Assembly: GCA_025964295.1 (NCBI GenBank)
Contig: JAOPZD010000338.1
Coordinates: 1 to 19,493 of the forward strand
Direction: 5' to 3'
DNA from: Conexibacter sp.
Lineage (GTDB): Bacteria > Actinomycetota > Thermoleophilia > Solirubrobacterales > Solirubrobacteraceae
Length of the DNA stretch: 19,493 nucleotides
The position numbers and the translations under genes are program-made. Positions 1-5,696 of this stretch are shown here, one piece after another; the first letter of the stretch is position 1, and every line of letters begins with the position of its first letter. The notes under the pieces were generated by a model. The model saw only the letters and a list, made by a program, of their open reading frames with translations. It had not been told where the DNA came from and did not search any database.

Positions 1-1
1 C

Positions 2-583
2 GACGTGCTGGCGCTCGTCGGCCTCGCCGACCGGGCCGGCGACCGGTTCGGCCGCTACTCGCTCGGGATGAAGCAGCGGCTCGGCATCGCGGCCGCACTG
101 CTCGGCGACCCGGAGCTCGTGATCCTCGACGAGCCGACCAACGGGCTCGATCCCGCGGGGATTCGCGAGATGCGCCGGCTCATCGAGACGATCGCCGGCC
201 AGGACCGGACCGTCCTGATCTCCTCCCACATCCTGTCCGAGCTCGAGCACGTCTGCGACTGGCTGATCGTCATCGACGGTGGGCGCGCGATGTACACGGG
301 CCCCTCCGCCGGCTTCGTCAGCCGCGCCGGCACGCGGGTCACGCTCGCACCGCTGCGCCACGACGAGCTCGTCGCGCTCGCGGACGTCGTCGCGAGCCGG
401 CAGCTGGGGTTCGAGCGCGAGGACGACCGGCTCGTGGTCCACCTCGACGGCGGCGACCCGCGCGCGGCGGCGGCCGCGCTCAATCGCGCCGCGCTCCTCG
501 CGGGGATCGAGCTCGTCGACGTCCACATCGAGCGGCCGACGCTCGAGTCCACCTACCTCGACCGACTGAAGGAGACCGCATGA
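2..583 (+). CDS. ABC transporter ATP-binding protein, 3' part (N-terminus outside window)
   Basis: This is the C-terminal part of an ABC-type ATPase that powers an ABC-2 exporter from the cytoplasmic face of the membrane. The visible part begins after the Walker A and Q-loop regions, which must lie upstream of the window. It contains a signature-like segment (YSLGMKQRLGIAAAL), Walker B with catalytic glutamate (LVILDEP), the D-loop (NGLDP) and the H-loop histidine (ISSH). About 100 further residues follow, as in the drug/antibiotic-export subfamily (CcmA/NodI-like). The stop overlaps the ATG of the permease gene in an ATGA, so the two are translationally coupled. The substrate cannot be told from sequence. 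The reading frame is open to the window edge, and the GTG at base 5 is an internal valine codon, not a start. Confidence 0.93.
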   Translation, partial: DVLALVGLADRAGDRFGRYSLGMKQRLGIAAALLGDPELVILDEPTNGLDPAGIREMRRLIETIAGQDRTVLISSHILSELEHVCDWLIVIDGGRAMYTGPSAGFVSRAGTRVTLAPLRHDELVALADVVASRQLGFEREDDRLVVHLDGGDPRAAAAALNRAALLAGIELVDVHIERPTLESTYLDRLKETA

Positions 584-1371
584 TCGCCGCGTTCCAGGCC
601 GAGTGGGAGCGCCTCACCCAGCGCCGCCTCCTGCTCGCGAGTGCCGTCCTCGTGCTCGTGTTCGCTGCCGGCGGCGCGGCGATCGTGCTCTCGGCGGCCA
701 GACCCGCTCGCGAGTCGGCGCCCGGCAGCTTCGCGCCGACGCTCGAGAGCCTGTCCGGGAGCGGTGGCGGCACCGAGATCTTCCGCTTCGCCGCCGCGTT
801 CGGCGGGACGTTGACGTTCATCGTCTTCGTCGGGCTGTTCTCGCTCGAGTACTCGCGCGGCACCTACCGCACCATGCTGCTGCGCCAGCCCCGTCGGGTC
901 GGGCTGCTCGCCGGCAAGCTCGCCGGTCTGCTCGCGTTCGCGGCCCTCGTGCTCGCCGCCTTGGAGGTCGCGATGTGGCTGGCTGCGCAGGTCGAGGCCT
1001 CTGGGTTCGGCGTGAGCACGGCGCCGTGGACCAGCGCCGACGCGCTGGGCGATGCGCTCGGCGACTACATGATGGTGATGCTCTGGGTGACCGGCTATGC
1101 CGTGTTCGGCATGACGGTGGCCGTCCTGGTGCGCTCGGTCGCGCCCGCGCTGGCCGTCGCCGTCGCTTGGGCGGGCCCGCTCGAGCATCTCGTCAACGAC
1201 GCGTGGAGCCCCGCTCGACGCTTCTTTCCGGGACTGCTGCTCGAAGCCGTCGGGGAGGGTGGCACCGGCGGGGTCAGCGCGACGCGCGCCGCCCTGGGGG
1301 CCGCGGCCTACGTCGTCGTCTTCGCCGCCCTCACCGCCACGGTCTTCTCCCGGCGGGACATCACCGCATGA
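580..1371 (+). CDS. ABC-2 type transporter permease
   Basis: This 263-residue integral membrane protein is the membrane half of the exporter whose ATPase is encoded just upstream. A first hydrophobic segment lies at about residues 18-38 (LLLASAVLVLVFAAGGAAIV). A polar extracytoplasmic loop follows, then further membrane segments near 68-90, 105-130, 160-185, 185-205 and 235-257. The motif EYSRGTYRTMLLRQPRR between the second and third segments is typical of ABC-2 permeases of the YhaP/NatB kind. The start ATG overlaps the ATPase stop by four bases and is preceded by AAGGAG, which supports it. The transported substrate is unknown. An 82-base gap separates it from the next gene. Confidence 0.88.
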   Translation: MIAAFQAEWERLTQRRLLLASAVLVLVFAAGGAAIVLSAARPARESAPGSFAPTLESLSGSGGGTEIFRFAAAFGGTLTFIVFVGLFSLEYSRGTYRTMLLRQPRRVGLLAGKLAGLLAFAALVLAALEVAMWLAAQVEASGFGVSTAPWTSADALGDALGDYMMVMLWVTGYAVFGMTVAVLVRSVAPALAVAVAWAGPLEHLVNDAWSPARRFFPGLLLEAVGEGGTGGVSATRAALGAAAYVVVFAALTATVFSRRDITA

Positions 1372-1417
1372 GCAGGTCGGTGATGCCCGTTCCGGCGCAC
1401 GCCTTCCCAGCGCCGCC

Positions 1418-1446
1418 TTCCGCTCGCGTGCCCCGTGCCATAGAAC
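1418..1446 (+). promoter_or_regulatory. Putative leaderless promoter of the LigD-like polymerase gene
   Basis: A -35-like TTCCGC (1418-1423), a 17-base spacer and a -10-like TAGAAC (1441-1446) end exactly 7 bases before the ATG at 1454. No Shine-Dalgarno sequence precedes that ATG. Transcription would start at or next to the start codon. The -10 match is imperfect because its last base is C instead of T. Confidence 0.3.
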
Positions 1447-1453
1447 TTGCGCC

Positions 1454-2518
1454 ATGGGCGCCTCCGAGGCCGTGACCATCGACGCCGGGGGCCGCGACCT
1501 CCGGGTCTCCAACCCCGACCGCGTCATCTTCCCCGCCACCGAGCGGACGGGCGAGGTCACCAAGCTCGACGTCGTCCGCTACTACCTGGCGGTCGACGAC
1601 GGGATCCTGCGGGCGCTCCAGCGCCGCCCCACGACGCTGGAGCGGTGGCCGAAGGGCGTGCACCCGGACATCGTCGTCTCGACGCGCGAGCAGGGCGGCG
1701 GCGACGCGTTCTTCCAGAAGCGCGTCCCGCGCGGCGCGCCCGACTACGTCGAGACCGCGCGGATCGCGTTCCCGTCGGGCCGCTTCGCCGACGAGGTCTG
1801 CCCGACGGAGATCGCCGTGGTCGGCTGGGCGGCGCAGATGGGCACGATCACCTTCCATCCCTGGCCGGTCCGCCGCGACGACGTCGACCATCCCGACGAG
1901 CTGCGCATCGACCTCGACCCCCAGCCGGGGACCGACTTCGCCGACGCCGTCCGGGTCGCCGCGGAGGCCCGGGTGCTGCTCGACGACCTCGGCTACGCCG
2001 GCTTCCCGAAGACCTCCGGCGGGCGCGGGGTCCACATCTACGTGCGGATCGCGCCGCGGTGGACGTTCACCGACGTCCGCCACGCCGCGATCGCGTTCGG
2101 CCGCGAGCTGGAGCGCCGGCTGCCCGGGCAGGTCACCACGAAGTGGTGGAAGGAAGAGCGCGGCGAGCGCATCTTCGTCGACTACAACCAGAACGCGCGC
2201 GACCGGACGATCGCCTCGGCCTACAGCATCCGGCCCAAGCCCGGCGCGCCGGTCTCGGCGCCGGTGGCCTGGGACGAGCTGCCCGACGTGGCGCCCGAGG
2301 ACTTCACGGTCGCCACGATGCCGGCGCGCTTCGCGGAGGCCGGCGATCGCCACGCGGCCATCGACGACGTCGCCCATTCCCTTCAACCGCTGCTCGACAT
2401 GTATGAGAAGGATGAGGCGGGCGACATGCCGTATCCGCCCGACTATCCCAAGATGCCCGGCGAGCCCAAGCGGGTGCAGCCGTCCCGGGATCGCGACCGC
2501 CCGCGCGAGGAGGACTAG
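1454..2518 (+). CDS. Stand-alone LigD-type polymerase/primase domain protein (NHEJ PolDom)
   Basis: This 354-residue protein matches the polymerase domain of bacterial DNA ligase D, an archaeo-eukaryotic primase fold that fills in or extends DNA ends during Ku-dependent non-homologous end joining, preferring ribonucleotides. The family N-terminus (VSNPDRVIFP) lies at about 18-27. The metal-binding pair is D153/D155 in RIDLDPQPG. The conserved KTSGGRGVHIYV lies at 186-197, and the third aspartate is probably D243 in FVDYNQNARDRTIASAYS. No phosphoesterase or ligase domain is attached, so ligation must come from another gene. The ATG at 1454 was chosen because homology begins there; the open frame extends upstream without family similarity. 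The last residues are charged and probably disordered. The gene converges on exonuclease III and shares four bases with it. Confidence 0.92.
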   Translation: MGASEAVTIDAGGRDLRVSNPDRVIFPATERTGEVTKLDVVRYYLAVDDGILRALQRRPTTLERWPKGVHPDIVVSTREQGGGDAFFQKRVPRGAPDYVETARIAFPSGRFADEVCPTEIAVVGWAAQMGTITFHPWPVRRDDVDHPDELRIDLDPQPGTDFADAVRVAAEARVLLDDLGYAGFPKTSGGRGVHIYVRIAPRWTFTDVRHAAIAFGRELERRLPGQVTTKWWKEERGERIFVDYNQNARDRTIASAYSIRPKPGAPVSAPVAWDELPDVAPEDFTVATMPARFAEAGDRHAAIDDVAHSLQPLLDMYEKDEAGDMPYPPDYPKMPGEPKRVQPSRDRDRPREED

Positions 2519-3378
2519 GGCGTCTGGGGCAGCTTCTTGGTCCCGCGCCGCGGGGCCGGCGCCGACGGCGGCGGCACCATCGGCCCGATGTCGCCGTCCG
2601 GCGCCTCGTCGAGGTCGACGATCACCGGCGCGTGGTCGGACGGCCCCTTGCCCTTGCGGGCCTTGCGGTCGATCCACGCCGCCTGGACCCGCTCGGCCAC
2701 CGCGCCGGCGGCCAGGATCAGGTCGATCCGCATCCCGAGGTCCTGGTGGAACATGCCCGCCCGGTAGTCCCAGTAGGTGAACACGCGCTCGCTCGGCCAC
2801 CGGTCGCGGACGACGTCGTGCAGCCCGACCGCCTCGAGGTCGGCGAGCGCCGCGCGCTCCGGCGGCGTCACGTGCGTGTGGCCGGCGTAGGCCTCGGGGT
2901 CGAAGACGTCGTCGTCGGCCGGCGCGATGTTGATGTCGCCGCAGACGACGGTCCGCTCGGCGTCGCCGGCGACCATGTCGCGCAGCGCCGCCAGCCAGGC
3001 CAGCTTGTAGTGGTAGTGCTCGGAGTCCGGCGAGCGGCCGTTGGGCACGTAGACCGAGAACACCCGCACGCCGTCGCACACCGCCGACACCGCGCGCGCC
3101 TCCGGCTGCGGGAACCCCGGCCCGTCCGGGATGCCGCGGACGACGTCCTCCAGCCCGACGCGCGAGAGGATCGCCACGCCGTTCCAGGACGCCTCGCCAT
3201 GCACCGCGACCGCATAGCCGCGATCGGCCAGCTCGTCGCCGAGCAGCTCGGCGAACGCCTCGTCGGCGAGCTTGGTCTCCTGCAGGCAGACGACGTCCGG
3301 GCGCCGCTCGTCCAGCCAGGGCAGCAGCCGCGGCAGCCGCTGCTTGACCGAGTTGACGTTCCACGTGGCGATGCGCAT
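2515..3378 (-). CDS. xthA: Exodeoxyribonuclease III (AP endonuclease, XthA family)
   Basis: This 287-residue Mg-dependent nuclease of the endonuclease/exonuclease/phosphatase fold cuts at abasic sites in base-excision repair and degrades 3' ends. Visible family motifs, in order, are NVNSVKQRLP (7-16), LQETK with metal ligand E34, YVPNG with Y110, GDINIAP with D148 and N150, RIDLILA (218-223) and the catalytic SDH (D248, H249). The start ATG at 3378 gives the canonical MRIATWNVNS beginning; the open frame upstream of it is not family sequence. A proline- and alanine-rich tail of about 28 residues follows the nuclease domain and is longer than in Escherichia coli XthA. The gene is divergent from the ArsR gene, with 54 bases between starts, and convergent with the LigD-like polymerase. 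Confidence 0.95.
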   Translation of the reverse strand: MRIATWNVNSVKQRLPRLLPWLDERRPDVVCLQETKLADEAFAELLGDELADRGYAVAVHGEASWNGVAILSRVGLEDVVRGIPDGPGFPQPEARAVSAVCDGVRVFSVYVPNGRSPDSEHYHYKLAWLAALRDMVAGDAERTVVCGDINIAPADDDVFDPEAYAGHTHVTPPERAALADLEAVGLHDVVRDRWPSERVFTYWDYRAGMFHQDLGMRIDLILAAGAVAERVQAAWIDRKARKGKGPSDHAPVIVDLDEAPDGDIGPMVPPPSAPAPRRGTKKLPQTP

Positions 3379-3386
3379 CGGCAAGA

Positions 3387-3392
3387 ACGGTA
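3387..3392 (-). promoter_or_regulatory. Putative -10 element of a leaderless xthA transcript
   Basis: Read on the minus strand, TACCGT ends 8 bases before the xthA ATG and no Shine-Dalgarno sequence is present. No convincing -35 was seen. The element lies within the 54-base gap shared with the divergent ArsR promoter, so the two promoters must overlap. Confidence 0.3.
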
Positions 3393-3419
3393 CGGCGCGG
3401 GGACCCGCGGCGCGTGTGC

Positions 3420-3425
3420 TACTGT
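3420..3425 (+). promoter_or_regulatory. Putative -10 element of the leaderless ArsR operon transcript
   Basis: TACTGT fits the actinobacterial TANNNT -10 pattern and ends 7 bases before the GTG start at 3433. The bases between them hold no Shine-Dalgarno sequence. The mRNA would begin at or next to GTG. The -35 region is GC-rich and unconvincing, which could mean dependence on an activator or another sigma factor. Confidence 0.38.
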
Positions 3426-3432
3426 TCACCAG

Positions 3433-3747
3433 GTGGTTAACGATCCATTCAAGGCCCTGTCGCATCCGATCCGCCGCGGCATCGTCGAGCGTCTCGCCGA
3501 AGGTCCGGCGACGGTCGGCGAGGCCACCAGCGGCTTCGGGGTGTCCAAGCCCGCGATCTCCAAGCACCTCAAGGTGCTGGAGGAGACCGGCGTGGTGAAG
3601 CGCGTGGTCGAGGGCCGGACGCATCGCCTCTCGCTCGAGCCCGAAGTGCTCAGCGTGGCGGCCGACTGGATGGATCGCCAGCGCGCCCTGTGGGGGCGCC
3701 TGTTCGATGTCGTCGACGACTACCTCAAGGAGCAGGAACCGCAATGA
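3433..3747 (+). CDS. ArsR/SmtB-family winged-helix transcriptional regulator
   Basis: This 104-residue cytoplasmic DNA-binding protein opens with the family signature FKALSHPIRRGIVERLAEGP (residues 6-25). The recognition helix follows (GVSKPAISKHLKVLEETGVV, 36-55) and then a wing (KRVVEGRTHRLSL, 56-68). It has no CxC or other cysteine metal site, so it belongs to the non-metal group often encoded beside AHSA1/SRPBCC proteins. The start is the GTG at 3433; no other in-frame start fits, and a -10-like hexamer sits 7 bases before it. Its TGA overlaps the ATG of the DUF899 gene. It probably regulates this operon and perhaps the divergent xthA gene through the 54-base gap between them. The effector is unknown. 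Confidence 0.9.
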   Translation: MVNDPFKALSHPIRRGIVERLAEGPATVGEATSGFGVSKPAISKHLKVLEETGVVKRVVEGRTHRLSLEPEVLSVAADWMDRQRALWGRLFDVVDDYLKEQEPQ

Positions 3748-4475
3748 ACATGCCGCCGATCGTCTCGCCGCAGGAGTGGGAGGCCGCGCACGAGCACCTG
3801 CTGGTCAAGGAGAAGGAGCTGGTCCGCGCGCGCGACGCGCTGGCCGCCGAGCGCCGCCGGATGCCGAGGATGGCCGTGGAGAAGGACTATGCCTTCGAGG
3901 GGCCGGCCGGCCCGGCGCGCCTGCTCGACCTCTTCGAGGGGCGCCGGCAGCTCGTCGTCTACCGCTTCTTCTTCGAGCCGGGCGTGCACGGCTGGCCCGA
4001 GAGCGGCTGTCGCGGCTGCTCGTTCATGGCCGACCAGGTCGCCCACCTCGCGCATCTGAACTCGCGCGACACCACGCTCGCCTACGTCTCGCGCGCGCCG
4101 CAGGCCGACATCGAGCGCTGGAAGGCGCGGATGGGCTGGGACATCCCCTGGTACACGATCACCGACGACTTCGACTCCGACTTCGGCGTCGACGAGTGGC
4201 ACGGCACCAACGCGTTCTTCCGCGAGGACGACCAGGTATTCCGGACCTACTTCGTCAACAAGCGCGGCGACGAGGCGCTGGGCAGCGCCTGGAGCTACCT
4301 CGACATCACCGCGCTCGGGCGCCAGGAGGAGTGGGAGGACTCGCCCGCGGGCTACCCGCAGACCCCGGCCTACGGGTGGTGGAACCTCCACGACGAGTAC
4401 GACGAGGCGACCGTCTTCGAGGCGGCCCTCTCGGAGGCGACCGCCTCGCAGCGCGGCTCGAGGACGCGCTCGTGA
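3744..4475 (+). CDS. DUF899 family thioredoxin-like protein
   Basis: This 243-residue cytoplasmic protein belongs to the DUF899 family, which has a thioredoxin-like fold and is often encoded beside ArsR and SRPBCC genes. Family landmarks are the N-terminal EWEAAHEHLLVKEKELVRARD helix, MPRMAVEKDYAFEGP (40-54), VVYRFFFEPG (71-80) and the redox-like cysteine pair C89-x-x-C92 in SGCRGCSFMADQV. GTNAFFREDDQVFRTYFVNKRG and the aromatic-rich C-terminal YGWWNLHDEYDE follow. The biochemical activity is not established for the family; a thiol-redox role is an inference from the CxxC. The ATG at 3744 overlaps the ArsR stop in ATGA and is preceded by AAGGAGCAGGA. Its own stop overlaps the GTG of the microprotein gene. 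Confidence 0.9.
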   Translation: MNMPPIVSPQEWEAAHEHLLVKEKELVRARDALAAERRRMPRMAVEKDYAFEGPAGPARLLDLFEGRRQLVVYRFFFEPGVHGWPESGCRGCSFMADQVAHLAHLNSRDTTLAYVSRAPQADIERWKARMGWDIPWYTITDDFDSDFGVDEWHGTNAFFREDDQVFRTYFVNKRGDEALGSAWSYLDITALGRQEEWEDSPAGYPQTPAYGWWNLHDEYDEATVFEAALSEATASQRGSRTRS

Positions 4476-4603
4476 TCGCGCACGTGGGCGGGGTGCCGGT
4501 GGAGGAGATGCTGCCGGCGCTGGCCGGCACGGGCACCGGGCTGCTGGTCGCGCGCGGCTGGCTGATGCTGCGGCTGCGCCGCCGGCGGGGGCACGGCCAG
4601 TGA
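4472..4603 (+). CDS. 43-residue membrane microprotein of unknown function
   Basis: GTG at 4472 opens a 43-residue frame that overlaps the DUF899 stop by four bases (GTGA) and ends in another GTGA overlap with the SRPBCC gene. It therefore fills the whole gap between them. The peptide begins MIAHVGGVPVEEMLPALAG, then has one short hydrophobic stretch (about residues 14-36) and a basic tail ending in RLRRRRGHGQ. This predicts a single membrane segment with a positively charged cytoplasmic C-terminus. I recall similar short HVGGVPxEExLP proteins in actinobacteria but cannot confirm this here and know no assigned function. The double coupling is the main reason to believe it is translated. It could instead be a spacer that lets ribosomes reach the next gene. 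Confidence 0.7.
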   Translation: MIAHVGGVPVEEMLPALAGTGTGLLVARGWLMLRLRRRRGHGQ

Positions 4604-5037
4604 TCACCGACGACAAGACGGTGCGCATCGAGCGCACCTTCCAGGCACCCGCCGAGCGCGTCTTCGACGCGTGGACCAGCGCGGAGGTGATGCGCCGCTG
4701 GTGGCAGGCCGAGCACGGCTGGGAGACGTCGGACGCCGAGGTCGACCTGCGCGTGGGCGGTGACGTCCGGGTCGTCATGCGCGACCCGGAGAAGGACGTC
4801 GAGTACGGCGGCGGCGGCAAGTACACCGAGATCGAGCCGCCGACGCGCCTGGCGTTCACCTGGATCTGGGACGGCGACACGCGACGGACCCTCATCGAGA
4901 TCGACTTCGAGGAGCGCGACGGCGCCACCACCGTCCGCTTCACCCACAGCGGCCTGTGGGACGAGGAGGCCGTGCGCTCCCACGAGGGCGGGTGGGCCCA
5001 CATCCTGGACAACCTGGGACGGATGCTGGAGGGCTAG
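4600..5037 (+). CDS. SRPBCC (AHSA1/START-like) domain protein
   Basis: This 145-residue single-domain protein is of the activator-of-Hsp90-ATPase-homologue 1 type within the SRPBCC superfamily, small helix-grip folds that bind hydrophobic ligands. It shows the family beginning RIERTFQAPAERVFDAWTS followed by RRWW (residues 28-31). Next come a GGDVRVVMRDP strand (about 51-61), YTEIEPPTRLAFTWIWD (74-90) and the C-terminal helix GGWAHILDNLGRML. The GTG start at 4600 overlaps the microprotein stop. It is the last gene of the ArsR operon, and its TAG stop shares CTAG with the convergent PH-domain gene. The ligand is unknown; ArsR-linked members are generally thought to bind or sense small hydrophobic molecules. 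Confidence 0.92.
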   Translation: MITDDKTVRIERTFQAPAERVFDAWTSAEVMRRWWQAEHGWETSDAEVDLRVGGDVRVVMRDPEKDVEYGGGGKYTEIEPPTRLAFTWIWDGDTRRTLIEIDFEERDGATTVRFTHSGLWDEEAVRSHEGGWAHILDNLGRMLEG

Positions 5038-5552
5038 ACGGCGAAGGAGTGGCCGGCCTCGGGCGTGATCGCGACCGCGGGGCGCTGATCGCGCCTCAGG
5101 CGCCGGCTCTCCACGAGCGCGTTGAGGTCGTCGATCATGCGCGTCTCCTCGGTGTCGCGCAACCTCCGCCACGCGACCAGCGCCGACTGCTGGATCCCGA
5201 ACACGGCGACCGCCGGACCGCGCACGCGCGTGACCCGCGCCAGGCCGTACGAGCGCACCTCGAAGCCGGCGATCTCGTTCCACCTCAGCCGCGTGCTCGT
5301 GAACACGTTGAGGATCCGTATCCCGTCGTCCTCGATGTACACCCCGCAGCGCGGCAGCCGGAACGTGAAGAACAGCGCTACGGGCCCGTAGATCGCCACG
5401 AGGAAAAACACCGCAGGCTCATGGCGAGCTGTGTAGACGGCGAACGCGAGGATGATCATCAAGATCATGCCGCCGACGGCGAGCATCACCGAGGTCCCTG
5501 CACTGCGGTACACGCGGCGGGGCTCGGGGGTGCTGTGAGCCGGGTGCGGCAT
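5034..5552 (-). CDS. PH-domain-containing membrane protein
   Basis: This 172-residue protein has two hydrophobic segments (about 20-42 and 47-65) followed by a cytoplasmic domain resembling bacterial PH domains (CGVYIEDDGIRILNVF, TRLRWNEIAGFEV, residues 69-100). Such proteins are usually small hypothetical membrane proteins without a known role. A C-terminal helix (ETRMIDDLNALVESRRLR) follows. The ATG at 5552 is preferred because a TAGCGT hexamer lies 7 bases before it. A GTG three codons upstream is possible, but it would start inside that hexamer. The gene is divergent from the CAP-domain gene (144 bases between starts) and converges on the SRPBCC gene with four shared bases. Confidence 0.8.
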   Translation of the reverse strand: MPHPAHSTPEPRRVYRSAGTSVMLAVGGMILMIILAFAVYTARHEPAVFFLVAIYGPVALFFTFRLPRCGVYIEDDGIRILNVFTSTRLRWNEIAGFEVRSYGLARVTRVRGPAVAVFGIQQSALVAWRRLRDTEETRMIDDLNALVESRRLRRDQRPAVAITPEAGHSFAV

Positions 5553-5559
5553 CGCGGCC

Positions 5560-5565
5560 ACGCTA
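5560..5565 (-). promoter_or_regulatory. Putative -10 element of a leaderless PH-domain gene transcript
   Basis: On the minus strand TAGCGT fits TANNNT and ends 7 bases before the ATG at 5552. There is no Shine-Dalgarno sequence in those bases. No clear -35 was seen. Confidence 0.33.
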
Positions 5566-5660
5566 CCGGCCGCCTTGGCGCGAACGGCCTGAACGTTTAG
5601 CCGGCCTCGTCGAAGACGTCTGCGCCAGGCGCGGGCTCTCCGGCCCGGCCGAGCAAACGC

Positions 5661-5689
5661 GTGACGTAGGACCCTCTTTGATGCAGAAT
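5661..5689 (+). promoter_or_regulatory. Putative leaderless promoter of the CAP-domain protein gene
   Basis: GTGACG (5661-5666, four of six matches to TTGACA), a 17-base spacer and CAGAAT (5684-5689, close to TAGAAT) precede the ATG at 5697 by 7 bases. No Shine-Dalgarno sequence lies before the ATG. This is the best -35/-10 pair in the window. Confidence 0.4.
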
Positions 5690-5696
5690 CCCGCCG

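Noticed and set aside
1361..3364. Very long minus-strand open frame across the LigD-like and xthA genes
   Set aside because: It is antisense or out of frame to two clear genes, and its product is arginine/alanine-rich without any family motif, as expected in GC-rich DNA where stops are rare.
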